Shown: positions 17,023 through 27,240 of the stretch, one piece after another
Numbering within the stretch: the stretch's first letter is position 1
Layout of the letters: each line of letters starts with the position of its first letter
Source: Algoriphagus pacificus
GTDB lineage: Bacteria; Bacteroidota; Bacteroidia; Cytophagales; Cyclobacteriaceae
NCBI RefSeq assembly: GCF_017254845.1
Contig: NZ_JAFKCU010000003.1
Coordinates: forward strand, 248,001-312,000
Reading direction: 5' to 3'
DNA: 64,000 bases
The notes under the pieces: generated by a model
The model's input: only the letters and a program-made list of their open reading frames with translations
Databases searched by the model: none
Told to the model about the DNA's origin: nothing
Program-made: the position numbers and the translations under genes

Positions 17023-17195
17023 GCTCCCATTTTACAGATATATAGGTAGAAATACGTATGTTTTAATTTTAAAAAAGTCAGTTAATTTCTATTTCTAATT
17101 GTCAGACTATTCAAGTTTGAGATGTCTTTTTCTTTTAGTAGAATTTAAAATATACACTTAAAATAAATTATTTTTCATTTAAACTTTTAATTATC

Positions 17196-17741
17196 ATGGA
17201 ACCCTTTTTAGGACAAATTATGCTGGTGGGATTTAATTTCGCACCTAGAGGATGGGCATTTTGCGATGGTACAATATTACCGATATCTAATAATACAGCT
17301 CTTTTCTCACTTTTAGGAACAACTTATGGGGGAGATGGAAGAACCACTTTTGCTTTGCCGGATTTAAGAGGAAGAGTTGCAGTAGGCATTGGAAATGGTC
17401 CTGGTCTTACGCCAAGAGTATGGGGTCAGAAATTTGGTCAAGAAAACCATACGCTGACCACACAAGAAATACCAAGTCATAATCATAACCTAAATGGTAA
17501 CAATGCCAACGGGACCAGCAATAGTCCAACAGGTAATGTTTTGGCTGTTAACACGGTGGTTCCAGAAAGAGGCGCTGATCCAGTTCCTGCAAATGGCTTT
17601 TCCTCTTCTGCCCCCAATGTTGCCATGAATTCTTCAAGTATAGGTGCTACGGGAGGTAGCGCGCCGCATGTTAATATACAGCCATCAATAGTTTTGAACT
17701 ATGTCATTGCTTTGCAGGGTGTTTTTCCATCTAGAAATTAA
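17196..17741 (+). CDS. Phage tail-collar domain protein (microcystin-dependent-protein type), copy 1
   Basis: This 181-residue protein has the tail-collar fold signature: MEPFLGQIMLVGFNFAPRGW at the start, CDGTILPISNNTALFSLLGT, GGDGRTTFALPDLRGRV near residue 45, and HTLTTQEIPSHNH near residue 84. The C-terminal half is a Gly/Asn/Ser-rich stretch ending IALQGVFPSRN. There is no signal peptide. Stand-alone proteins of this type (MdpB-like) occur in tandem in many bacteria away from prophages. They resemble the short-fibre tip of tail machines, and their role is unclear. It is followed after 29 bases by a near-identical paralogue. No other phage gene is nearby. Confidence 0.88.
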   Translation: MEPFLGQIMLVGFNFAPRGWAFCDGTILPISNNTALFSLLGTTYGGDGRTTFALPDLRGRVAVGIGNGPGLTPRVWGQKFGQENHTLTTQEIPSHNHNLNGNNANGTSNSPTGNVLAVNTVVPERGADPVPANGFSSSAPNVAMNSSSIGATGGSAPHVNIQPSIVLNYVIALQGVFPSRN

Positions 17742-17770
17742 ATGAAACTTTTCAACTTAAAACTAAAATC

Positions 17771-18316
17771 ATGACACCATTTATAGGTCAAATAGAATTA
17801 TTTGGATTTAATTTTCCGCCTAGAGGTTGGGCTACATGTTCTGGTCAGCTTCTACCCATTTCTTCATATACGGCTTTATTTTCTTTATTGGGAACTACCT
17901 ATGGAGGAGATGGAAGGACCACTTTTGCTTTACCTGATTTACAGGGAAGAGTGGCAATTGGTCAAGGGAATGGACCTGGTCTTACACCAAGAGCAATGGG
18001 TCAAAAATTTGGACAGGAAAACCATACGTTGACCACCCAAGAAATTCCAAGTCATAGCCATAGTCTAAATGGAAACAATGCCAATGGTACCAGTAATAAT
18101 CCAACAGGCAATGTTCTGGCTGGCAACACAGTAATTCCAGAAAGAGGCGCAGATCCAATTCCTGCAAATGGATATGGAAGCTCGGCTCCAAATGTTCAAA
18201 TGAGTCCATCTAGTATTGGAAATTCAGGTGGTAATTTGTCTCATAATAATATGCAGCCCATGCTGGTACTGAATTATTGTATAGCTCTTGAGGGTATTTA
18301 CCCTTCAAGAAATTAA
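17771..18316 (+). CDS. Phage tail-collar domain protein, copy 2
   Basis: This 181-residue paralogue of the preceding gene has the same length, aligns without gaps, and is identical at roughly three quarters of positions by eye. The central block around YGGDGRTTFALPDLQGRV and GQKFGQENHTLTTQEIPSHS is almost unchanged. The metal- or glycan-facing C-terminal region (NNANGTSNNPTGNVL) varies more. It starts 29 bases after copy 1 and ends 70 bases before the adhesin gene, with a strong hairpin between. The pair is a local tandem duplication, so copy-specific function is unknown. Confidence 0.88.
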   Translation: MTPFIGQIELFGFNFPPRGWATCSGQLLPISSYTALFSLLGTTYGGDGRTTFALPDLQGRVAIGQGNGPGLTPRAMGQKFGQENHTLTTQEIPSHSHSLNGNNANGTSNNPTGNVLAGNTVIPERGADPIPANGYGSSAPNVQMSPSSIGNSGGNLSHNNMQPMLVLNYCIALEGIYPSRN

Positions 18317-18319
18317 TTA

Positions 18320-18353
18320 GTAGCCAGTTAAGCATCAGTGTTTAACTGGCTAC
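18320..18353. terminator. Perfect 12-bp hairpin between the tail-collar pair and the adhesin gene
   Basis: GTAGCCAGTTAA (18320-18331) and TTAACTGGCTAC (18342-18353) form a perfect stem with a 10-base loop, just past the stop of tail-collar copy 2. No U-tract follows on the plus strand (ATATTTAAAAAG), so termination may be partial or factor-assisted, or the hairpin may protect the upstream mRNA end. Confidence 0.55.
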
Positions 18354-18386
18354 ATATTTAAAAAGAAAAGCTAACAGCTCAACACT

Positions 18387-21300
18387 ATGAAAACTTTTAC
18401 TGCTCGATTTTTACTTTTATTCCCATTCTTGATTGGGATTCATATTTTTAGTCAAGCTCAAACTACGGTTACTTTTGATGAAATCACGGGTTCTACGGCC
18501 AATTCGTTGAACGGGACAAATACCTATGATAATTCTGGGGTCAGGTTTCAAATTTTTTCAGGCTCGAATAATAATGCATATGTCAGTTCATTTGACAGAG
18601 GTTTTAATGATACCCGGGCATTAGATGACACCAATTTAACAGTTGGAGGAGTAACTGGCTGGAAAATCAGGAAAGTGGACGGCTCCGCTTTTCAGTTTAT
18701 CAGTATTTGGTTGCAAGAAGGTTGTGGTTGTTCATCCGATACAGGAACTCTAAAAGCTTATAAAAATAATGTTCAAGTTGGATCGACAGTAAATGTAACC
18801 TTTAACAGTAGGTCGACGGGTGACAAAAGTTTTGTAGCAAATCCGGATTTTTATGATGTGGATGAAATAAGGATTGAAGGAATAGATTTATATGTGCTTA
18901 TCGATAATTTCACATTTGGAAGTCCATATACCCCAGTAGACGGAGATCCTCCTGTGGTTTCAAGCATAGCCCTTGTAGGTACTCCTTTGACTACTGCAAC
19001 AACTGTTGATTACACCGTTACTTTTTCAAAAAATGCAAAAAATGTTACGTCAGATGACTTTGAATTGACAACTGTTGGTACCATCGGTACAGTAGGTGCG
19101 GTATCAGGTTCAGGAACCACTTATACGGTGACGGTGAATGGGATTGATGGGGAAGGAACTATTCGACTGGATCTAAAATCTGGAACGGATATCGCCAATG
19201 ATGATGATATCACAGGAACTCCTGCCTTTACTTTAGGTCAAATTCATAACGTGGGAGAGTGTTTTGTGGAGACTTTTGAAACTGAAACCGATGAAGCAAC
19301 CACATTTAGCGGGAACGGTCTGGACTTCACATTAGGTACTGGCTTTAAAATTGAAAAGAGATTAGGTTTTGGTGCGGGCCCGTCCAATGGGTATATCGCT
19401 AATAACTTTACAGCTGGTACTTTTTCACTTTCCAGTGGTACAGAGTTTACCATGAAGACCATTGATTTATTCCTCTCCGATATGTCCAATGGTAACAACC
19501 CTACTGGAACAGGGACTTTGGTCATCACCGGTAAAAAAGGTGGAATAGATCAATACACCATTATCAAAACATCTGGTTTCCCAACTAATACAGCGGTTAA
19601 TAATGGATTTTTCACACTTGACTTTGCAACAGATGGGGCTGCTAATTATAGGGACACGAATGTGGATGAATTGGTGTTTACGATCAGTGGTGGATTTATA
19701 GAGCTTGCCATCGACAACATGAATTTCTGTGAGGCGGCACCTGATGTGGATACTGATGCACCTACAGTGAACAGCATTTTAAAAGTGGGTAATCCAATTT
19801 CGACAGCAGCTACGGTTGATTTCCAGGTGACATTTGATGAGAATGCAAATAATGTGACCACTGACGATTTTGAATTAATACGAACTGGAACAGCTACTGG
19901 AGCAATCACTAGTATTAGCGGTTCAGGTTCTCTTTATACATTGAGTGTAACTGGTATTACTGGAGAAGGATCTATCCAAGTGAAACTTTTGGCAGGTACT
20001 GACATAGCAGATGATCTAAACAATACTCCTCCGTTTGAATATGTCAATGGGGAAATTCATTTGGTAGGTGCTTGTTACATAGAAAATTTTGAAACCTTCT
20101 TGGATGGAATCACATCTTTTACCTCTAACGGTGTAGACTTTACCCTAGGTGGAAACTGGGCTGTGAATGTTAGAAATGGCTTCGGTATTAATAGTTCAGA
20201 TGTATTTGTAGAAAATACGGGAGCAGGAACCTATACCATATCTAATAATATACCTGTTACTTTTAGTCAAATCGCATTCTTCTTATCTTCTGAGGCTGGT
20301 TCAAGTCCCAACCCTACGGATGATGGAACCTTAACCATCAGAGGAATCAAAGATGGTGGGACCGTCTATACCATTACCAAGTCTACCGGATTCCCTACGG
20401 ATTTCTCTTCTAACAATGGCTTCTTCTACGTTGACTTTTCTTCCGAGGGAGGTTCAGATAATTCTGGAACTTTTGTGGATGGGTTAGAAATTGAAATTGG
20501 AGGTAGTTTTAGTTACATGGCAGTAGATAATCTTCAGTTCTGTAAGGATTTTGATGCCCCTACAGGATATACTGTTACGATAGATCAAGATCCAATCACA
20601 GCTGCCAATGCTGGAAATGTTAGCTTCACATTTGGTGGGGGCGAAATTGGAGCTACCTATGATTATGAATTTACAAGTGATGGAGGAGGTACTCCTGTAG
20701 TTGGTAGTGGTACATTGGTCACTGCCATCGATCAGATTACAGGAATTGACTTAAGTGGCTTAGGAGCTGGAACAGTCACCCTTACGGCTACCTTAACAGA
20801 CCCATCAGGAAATAAGGGAGCTGAAGTAACTGATACCTCAACGAAGTTGATCAATAATTCACCAACAGCCAACGCGCCAACTGCACCTACAGTTAGTGAG
20901 GATGTAACGGTTTCCTTGGCAGATGACATTCAAGTAGCTGATGTGGATGGCGATGACCAAACAGTCACGTTCAACATTACTGGAGGAACAGTTACCATGG
21001 GGACTACAGGCATCTCATTTGGTGGTTCAGGGAACGGTTCTTCAAATTTTACCGCATCAGGTACTTTGGCAGCCATCAATACGGCATTGGATGCAGCGAC
21101 ATTTACCCCAACACCGAATTTGTTTGGGACAAATGCAGGAACTATCTCCTTTATCTCAAATGATGGTTCTGATGATTCAAATGTCGCATCAGTAACCTTT
21201 AATATTCAACCAGTCAATGATGATCCTACATTTACTGGATTACCTGCATCCATTACTGTTCTGGAAGATGCAAGTGGAAGTTCCTTAAATGGGGCACTAT

Positions 21301-24300
21301 CCAATGGTACTTTTTCTGATATTGATGCAGGGTCCAGTGAGGTAGTGTTATTTGTCACTACTTCAAGCGGTACATTTTCTTTGGCAAATCCAGGTGGCAT
21401 TCCAGTAACTCTTGCAGGCAATGCGACTCCAACGATATCAATTACCGGTTCTCAAGCTGCTATAGAAGCCTATATTAGCATTAACTCAAACATTATTTAT
21501 AATCCAGCTCCAAATGTGGCAGGTGTAAATGCGGCATTGGTTACATTGGAAGCAAATGATAATGGAAATACCGGAACAGGTGGAGGAACAAGAGTTGAAA
21601 TTGGTTCATTCAATATCAATATAACCCCAGTCAATGATGACCCTACCTTTGTTGGGTTACCTACCGATATTTCGGTTCAAAACGGGGTTGCAAGTAATTT
21701 GGATCTTTCCTCAGCTACTTTTGGAGACGTAGATTCAGGCTCAGGGAATGTAACATTAGGCTTCTTAGTTTCAGGAGGAACGTTGTCTGCAACAAGTACA
21801 GCGGATGTAGCGGTAAGCTTCCCAATTCCAGGAGCAATGAGCCTAGTGGGTACAGCAGCAGCGATTGAAGCCTTCCTTAACACTCCTTCTAATATTAAGT
21901 ACACCAATGCCCCTGGAGCCTTTGGAGATAATGCGGCAACGCTTAGTGTTTCGGCTAATGATAACGGAAATACAGGAACTGGGGGAGGTGTTCCTGTTAA
22001 TTTTGGAACTATCAATATTGATGTAGTAACCCCAATACCTAGTGTAACCCTTTCAAGTGTGACTATTGCACAAGGTGAGTCAGTTGCCGATCCTGTCGTG
22101 ATTACTGCAACCCTGTCAAACAGCATCGGCTCAGATGTAACAGTTAACTTGGGATTCTCCGGAACTGCAACAGGTAGTGGGGTAGATTATTCTCGCAGTG
22201 GTACCTCAATTACCATTTCTGCAGGAAATACAACAGGTTCTATTACCTTAACCAATGTTTCAGATGCGCTATATGAAGGAAACGAAACAGTAATAATTGA
22301 TATTACAGGGGTCACCAACGCAGTGGAAGATGGAACTCAGCAATTGACCTATACAATTGTTGATGATGACCCTCTGCCAACGGCAACGTTGGAGGTATTG
22401 AATATTTATAATCCAATTTTAGATGAAAGTGGTGGTCAAGCTTATGTAAGGGCAAAAATAGATGTAATTGCAGGAGTGACTATTACGGTGCCTCTATCAT
22501 TTAGTGGAACAGCTACTGGAGGTGGTACAGATTATAGTATAACTGGTTCTACGATCACACTGTCTCCTGGAGAATATATGGATAGTATCCGTGTAACTTC
22601 TCAATTTGATGGTATTGAGGAAAATAATGAGACAATAATCATCGATATGGAAACTCCAACGAATGCGATTGAGGGAACTCCAAATCAAGTGACCATTACC
22701 ATCATCGATGAAGATGCAAGTCCACCAGCTGGTTACTCAGTTGCAATCGATCAGAGCGCAATTAATAATTCCAATCAAACCGCCGCTAGTTTCACTTTTG
22801 CAAGTGCAGAATTGGGAGCTATCTATAATTATCAATTCACCAGTTCCGGTGGAGGAGGAACAGTATCTGGTTCAGGCACCATTGCAACAGCATCAGACCA
22901 AATTACTGGAATTGATTTAAGTGGATTGGGAGATGGAATTATCACATTGTCAGCCACGTTGGAAGATGCATTTGGAAATGTTGGTTCCCCTGCCACTGAT
23001 ACAAAAAATAAGGATACTGTGGATCCTTCGGGGTATGCTGTAAGCATTGACTTATTAGGAGAAACTCAGATCAATTCCATTAATCAGACTATTATTGAGT
23101 TCACTGGAACAGGATTGGAAACAGGGGCGACGTTGAGTTACTCATTTACAAGTGATGGAGGAGGTACTCCTGTTTCAGGTTCCGAATTGGTAACCTCTGC
23201 AAACCAAACCTTTAGTAATGGGGGAGCGGGCTATGATTTATCTGGCTTATCGGATGGTTTAGTAACCCTGACGGTTTACTTGACAGATCCAGCAGGAAAT
23301 CAAGCAGGAAATGCTTCGAATACAGCCAATAAAGATGTGGGGGCGCCGACCGGGTACTCCGTAGCATGGGATGATGCGCTTATCAATGCATCTGAGGCAA
23401 GTAATACTTCATTTACTTTGTCAAATGGTGAAATTGGCGCTACCGCTTTCTATTCCATTTCAAGTTCAGGTGATGGAAACACTGCAACAGTTTCCGGTAC
23501 TACCTTGGTAACTAATAATTCACAAGCAATTTCTGTGAATGTTTCTTCCTTGGTGGATGGAACCTTGACTGTATCTGTGTACCTCAAAGATGGATCAGGT
23601 AACAATGGGGCAACTGTCTCTGATAACTCAGCTTTATTAGATCAAACCCCACCTGCAGCTCCAAGCGTACCTGATTTGAGTGCAGCTAGTGATTCAGGTA
23701 TCAGTGATTCTGATGATATAACCAATGATGTAACTCCTACATTCGAGGGGACTGCAATACCAAATTCCACTGTTACGCTGACCAGTAATATAGATGGCAA
23801 TGTAGGTTCCACAACGGCTAATGGATCTGGCGACTGGTCAATTACCTCTTCGACCTTGTCCTCTGGAATCCATAGCATTTCGGCTACTGCTACTGACCTC
23901 GCTGGCAACACAAGTGCTGCATCAGCAGGCATACAAGTGACTATTGATATCTTGGCTCCAACTCCAATTTTGATCAATGGTTTAGCACTTCAATTGGATG
24001 TTAATGGTAATGCACCAACGATCACAGCTGCTGATCTTTTGGCAACCCCGATTACGGATGATTACTCTTCATCCGGAAATATCCAATTAGCCTTAGATAA
24101 AACTGATTTTAATTGTTCCGATGTTGGAATTAACAATGTTACGGTAACCGCAACGGATCAAGCAGGGAATTCTGATTTCGCAGTCACAAATGTTTTGGTT
24201 CAAGATTTGATCGGACCAACAATTCTGGCTAAAGCTGCTATTACCTTGAATGTGGATGCATTTGGCACAGTTAATTTGACGCCTGCCATGATTGATGAAG

Positions 24301-27167
24301 GTTCTACTGATGCATGTGGAATTCTATCTCAGACCTTCAGCCAGTCCGTATTTGACCGTACAGATGAAGGAATCAACAATGTTATCTATACGGTTACAGA
24401 TGTGAATGGTAATCCATCTCAGGTGCCTGTAGAGGTTACTGTTGTGGTGGTGCCAAAAGTATTGAATATTACCGTGGATGCAGGCCAGTCCAAAGTATAT
24501 GGAGATGCGAATCCTGTGTATACTTTTACTGCCACAGGCTTTGAAGCTGGAGATGATGAGACTATCCTTACTGGTGCCTTAGCCAGAACTGCAGGAGAAA
24601 ATGTTGGTACCTATCCAATCAGCCTTGGTACTTTAGACGCAGGAGCTAATTATACGATCAACTTCACACCAGCTGATTTTGAGATCACTCCGGCCAGTTT
24701 GAATGTCACGGCAAATCCAGGACAGACTAAGATTTATGGCAATGCTGATCCAGCTTTGACCTACCAGGTAACTGGATTTAAGAACGGAGATGGTTTATCT
24801 GTCTTTACAGGTTCCCTTGCCAGGGCATCCGGTGAAAATGTAGGTAGCTATGCTATTAATATTGGAACGCTTTCGGCTGGAATCAATTATACAATAAACT
24901 TTACGGGAGCTGACTTTACGATCACCCCGAGAACCCTGAATATTGTAGCCAATCCGAATCAGGCCAAAGTATATGGTTCTGCCGATCCAGTCCTTACTTA
25001 TACGGCAAGTAATTTCGGTAATGGTGACAACAATTCAATATTAACTGGAGCGCTTAGCCGAGAGTTTGGAGAGAAAAAAGGCAAATATGCTATTTTGCTA
25101 GGATCTCTTTCCGCTGGCTCTAATTATACGATCAATTTCACTTCGGCAACATTTACCATTGCCGCAAAAGTCTTAGACGTTACTGCAGATGCAGGACAGG
25201 GTAAAGTCTTTGGTACTGCTGATCCAGTATTGACGTATCAAGTTTCAGGATTTGAAAACGGGGATGATGCAAGTATTTTGAGCGGTGCTTTGGCAAGAGC
25301 CGCAGGTGAAAATGTAGGAACCTATGCAATCAACTTGGGTACCTTGGATGCAGGATTTAATTATGCAATCAACTATACAGGTGCAGACTTCACGATTAGC
25401 AAAGCGAATATCACGGGAATTACATTTGCAGACGGAAGCTTTGTATACGATGGTACAGCCAAGTCCCTTGCTATAACAGGGGCCCTTCCTACGGGTGTTT
25501 CAGTATCCTATGCTAACAACAGCAGAACGGATGTGGGAACACAGGAGGCAACTGCAACGATTTCCGGATCGAATTATAACCAATTGGTTCTTAAAGCTGA
25601 CTTAACTATTACTCCTGGAAGTATCACAGGAATTACATTTGAAGATGAAAGCTTTGTTTACGATGGCACAGCCAAGTCACTTGAAATAACAGGAACCCTT
25701 CCTGCAGGCGCTTCAGTATCCTATACGAATAACAGCAGAACGGATGTGGGAAGTCAGGAAGTTACGGCAACAATCAGTGGCTCAAACTTCACTTCCTTTG
25801 ACCTCAATGCTGATTTGTCAATAACTCCAGCTACTCTGGATATAGTTGCTGATCCAGACCAGAACAAACTTTTTGGTGAATCAGATCCTGAGTTGACCTA
25901 TTCTGCTTCAGGATTTGGAGCCGGAGATGATGAAAGCATCTTAACAGGATCTCTTGAGAGAGCTTCAGGGGAAAGTGTTGGAATGTATTCCATTCTTTTG
26001 GGTACTCTTGACGCAGGTTCTAATTATACGATTGACTTTACTGGTGCTGACTTTGAAATCATCAGTAATGACAGCGATGGAGATGGGGTTCCAGATGATG
26101 TGGAAAATGAGCAGGGAACTGATCCTGATGATCCAATGGATTACCAAGATGAGGATGGAGATGATGTACCTGATTTTGTAGAAGATGAGCAAGGAACCGA
26201 TCCAATGGATTCTGGAGATTATCTTGATTCTGATGGAGACGATGTGCCGGATTATATAGAAGAACAACAGGGAACTGATCCAGATGATCCTACTGATTTC
26301 AAAGATGAAGATGGGGATGGAGTTCCAGACTATGTTGCTGATAAAGCAGTGGCAGAGTTTGTTGTTCAAAGTCTTGAGGTCCTTTGGGGTACTTTAGAAA
26401 GTGAATTGAAAGTTCCTGTGGATGTAGTTGGTATTACCTCAAATGGTACTGTCATCAACTTCCCAGTAGTTTGGGATCTTACAGGATACAATCCGCTGAT
26501 ACCAGCTACTACCAATTTCTTTGGAACAGTTGAATTACCGGCTGGAGTGTTTAACCCTGATGGGCTGCAACCTGTACTTGAACTTACAGTTATGGCTAAA
26601 CCGGCACCAACGGATGTTACCTTAAGTGCTTCAAGTTTCATAGCAATACCGGATGTGTTCTTCCAGGAAATCGGAGTGTTTACGGTCATTGATCCTACCG
26701 ATGACCAGCATACCTTGAGTCTACCGGAAGGTGCTCAGGATAACGAATACTTTGAAGTGATAGATGGTATTCTGTTCTGGAGTAGTGCGGAACAAGCACA
26801 GGGAAGAACTGATTTCAACATACTTCTTCGAGTTGTGGATAGAGCTGGCAATGTGCTTGAAAAGAGCTTCCAGATCACTAGAAACAGAACCCCATTGGAT
26901 CAACTGGAATTGACCAATACGTTTACTCCGAATAATGATGGTGTGAATGATACATGGGGAGTTCCAGCGCTTAGATATTACCAAGGCGTAAGGATCTCGA
27001 TTCTGGAAGTAGGAGGAAACAGGGTATTCTATACTGAGAATCCTGACATCCGATGGGATGGTACATTTGATGGTAAAGATTTGCCTGTAGGAGCTTATTT
27101 CTGGATTATAGAAGTAGAAGAAACAGGTGAGATAAGAAGAGGCGTGTTGAACCTTTTGAGACAATAA
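18387..27167 (+). CDS. Giant multidomain surface adhesin with gliding-motility-associated (type B) C-terminal domain
   Basis: This 2926-residue protein has a signal peptide (residues 1-24, FSQAQ). In order it shows an N-terminal lectin-like or jelly-roll region (about 25-190), two Ig-like plus jelly-roll repeats with FETE/FETF starts, cadherin-like repeats with NDDPTF boundaries, and two Calx-beta repeats. Then come four repeats with GYxV and ITGIDLSGL, one Big-type repeat, and two HYR-like repeats. From about residue 2023 there are MBG repeats (KVYGDANP, IYGNADP, FVYDGTAKS). A thrombospondin type 3-like Ca-binding segment (DSDGDGVPDD, from about 2560) and Ig-like repeats follow. It ends with a CHU_C sorting domain beginning TFTPNNDGVNDTWG (about 2841). 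Type B domains direct export by the type IX system and surface attachment. It is followed by a PorP/SprF gene. Domain limits are approximate. Confidence 0.93.
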   Translation: MKTFTARFLLLFPFLIGIHIFSQAQTTVTFDEITGSTANSLNGTNTYDNSGVRFQIFSGSNNNAYVSSFDRGFNDTRALDDTNLTVGGVTGWKIRKVDGSAFQFISIWLQEGCGCSSDTGTLKAYKNNVQVGSTVNVTFNSRSTGDKSFVANPDFYDVDEIRIEGIDLYVLIDNFTFGSPYTPVDGDPPVVSSIALVGTPLTTATTVDYTVTFSKNAKNVTSDDFELTTVGTIGTVGAVSGSGTTYTVTVNGIDGEGTIRLDLKSGTDIANDDDITGTPAFTLGQIHNVGECFVETFETETDEATTFSGNGLDFTLGTGFKIEKRLGFGAGPSNGYIANNFTAGTFSLSSGTEFTMKTIDLFLSDMSNGNNPTGTGTLVITGKKGGIDQYTIIKTSGFPTNTAVNNGFFTLDFATDGAANYRDTNVDELVFTISGGFIELAIDNMNFCEAAPDVDTDAPTVNSILKVGNPISTAATVDFQVTFDENANNVTTDDFELIRTGTATGAITSISGSGSLYTLSVTGITGEGSIQVKLLAGTDIADDLNNTPPFEYVNGEIHLVGACYIENFETFLDGITSFTSNGVDFTLGGNWAVNVRNGFGINSSDVFVENTGAGTYTISNNIPVTFSQIAFFLSSEAGSSPNPTDDGTLTIRGIKDGGTVYTITKSTGFPTDFSSNNGFFYVDFSSEGGSDNSGTFVDGLEIEIGGSFSYMAVDNLQFCKDFDAPTGYTVTIDQDPITAANAGNVSFTFGGGEIGATYDYEFTSDGGGTPVVGSGTLVTAIDQITGIDLSGLGAGTVTLTATLTDPSGNKGAEVTDTSTKLINNSPTANAPTAPTVSEDVTVSLADDIQVADVDGDDQTVTFNITGGTVTMGTTGISFGGSGNGSSNFTASGTLAAINTALDAATFTPTPNLFGTNAGTISFISNDGSDDSNVASVTFNIQPVNDDPTFTGLPASITVLEDASGSSLNGALSNGTFSDIDAGSSEVVLFVTTSSGTFSLANPGGIPVTLAGNATPTISITGSQAAIEAYISINSNIIYNPAPNVAGVNAALVTLEANDNGNTGTGGGTRVEIGSFNINITPVNDDPTFVGLPTDISVQNGVASNLDLSSATFGDVDSGSGNVTLGFLVSGGTLSATSTADVAVSFPIPGAMSLVGTAAAIEAFLNTPSNIKYTNAPGAFGDNAATLSVSANDNGNTGTGGGVPVNFGTINIDVVTPIPSVTLSSVTIAQGESVADPVVITATLSNSIGSDVTVNLGFSGTATGSGVDYSRSGTSITISAGNTTGSITLTNVSDALYEGNETVIIDITGVTNAVEDGTQQLTYTIVDDDPLPTATLEVLNIYNPILDESGGQAYVRAKIDVIAGVTITVPLSFSGTATGGGTDYSITGSTITLSPGEYMDSIRVTSQFDGIEENNETIIIDMETPTNAIEGTPNQVTITIIDEDASPPAGYSVAIDQSAINNSNQTAASFTFASAELGAIYNYQFTSSGGGGTVSGSGTIATASDQITGIDLSGLGDGIITLSATLEDAFGNVGSPATDTKNKDTVDPSGYAVSIDLLGETQINSINQTIIEFTGTGLETGATLSYSFTSDGGGTPVSGSELVTSANQTFSNGGAGYDLSGLSDGLVTLTVYLTDPAGNQAGNASNTANKDVGAPTGYSVAWDDALINASEASNTSFTLSNGEIGATAFYSISSSGDGNTATVSGTTLVTNNSQAISVNVSSLVDGTLTVSVYLKDGSGNNGATVSDNSALLDQTPPAAPSVPDLSAASDSGISDSDDITNDVTPTFEGTAIPNSTVTLTSNIDGNVGSTTANGSGDWSITSSTLSSGIHSISATATDLAGNTSAASAGIQVTIDILAPTPILINGLALQLDVNGNAPTITAADLLATPITDDYSSSGNIQLALDKTDFNCSDVGINNVTVTATDQAGNSDFAVTNVLVQDLIGPTILAKAAITLNVDAFGTVNLTPAMIDEGSTDACGILSQTFSQSVFDRTDEGINNVIYTVTDVNGNPSQVPVEVTVVVVPKVLNITVDAGQSKVYGDANPVYTFTATGFEAGDDETILTGALARTAGENVGTYPISLGTLDAGANYTINFTPADFEITPASLNVTANPGQTKIYGNADPALTYQVTGFKNGDGLSVFTGSLARASGENVGSYAINIGTLSAGINYTINFTGADFTITPRTLNIVANPNQAKVYGSADPVLTYTASNFGNGDNNSILTGALSREFGEKKGKYAILLGSLSAGSNYTINFTSATFTIAAKVLDVTADAGQGKVFGTADPVLTYQVSGFENGDDASILSGALARAAGENVGTYAINLGTLDAGFNYAINYTGADFTISKANITGITFADGSFVYDGTAKSLAITGALPTGVSVSYANNSRTDVGTQEATATISGSNYNQLVLKADLTITPGSITGITFEDESFVYDGTAKSLEITGTLPAGASVSYTNNSRTDVGSQEVTATISGSNFTSFDLNADLSITPATLDIVADPDQNKLFGESDPELTYSASGFGAGDDESILTGSLERASGESVGMYSILLGTLDAGSNYTIDFTGADFEIISNDSDGDGVPDDVENEQGTDPDDPMDYQDEDGDDVPDFVEDEQGTDPMDSGDYLDSDGDDVPDYIEEQQGTDPDDPTDFKDEDGDGVPDYVADKAVAEFVVQSLEVLWGTLESELKVPVDVVGITSNGTVINFPVVWDLTGYNPLIPATTNFFGTVELPAGVFNPDGLQPVLELTVMAKPAPTDVTLSASSFIAIPDVFFQEIGVFTVIDPTDDQHTLSLPEGAQDNEYFEVIDGILFWSSAEQAQGRTDFNILLRVVDRAGNVLEKSFQITRNRTPLDQLELTNTFTPNNDGVNDTWGVPALRYYQGVRISILEVGGNRVFYTENPDIRWDGTFDGKDLPVGAYFWIIEVEETGEIRRGVLNLLRQ

Positions 27168-27182
27168 AAGAAGACTGAATCA

Positions 27183-27221
27183 GGGAATCCGGCTAGGATT
27201 AAAGTTGGATTCCCAATTTTT
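27183..27221 (+). terminator. Hairpin with U-tract between the adhesin and PorP/SprF genes
   Basis: GGGAATCC (27183-27190) and GGATTCCC (27207-27214) form an 8-bp stem around a 16-base loop and are followed by AATTTTT. It lies 15 bases beyond the adhesin stop and upstream of the PorP/SprF start at 27241. It may allow partial read-through, so that the small partner is made at a different level from the giant adhesin. Confidence 0.6.
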
Positions 27222-27240
27222 AAATTATTTCCAAAAAGCA

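Noticed and set aside
17196-18316. Prophage remnant suggested by tail-collar genes
   Set aside because: No capsid, terminase, integrase, tail-tube or baseplate gene is near; stand-alone collar proteins are widespread in bacteria.
27205-27240. Earlier start of the PorP/SprF gene at 27205
   Set aside because: It falls inside a terminator hairpin and would bury the signal peptide.
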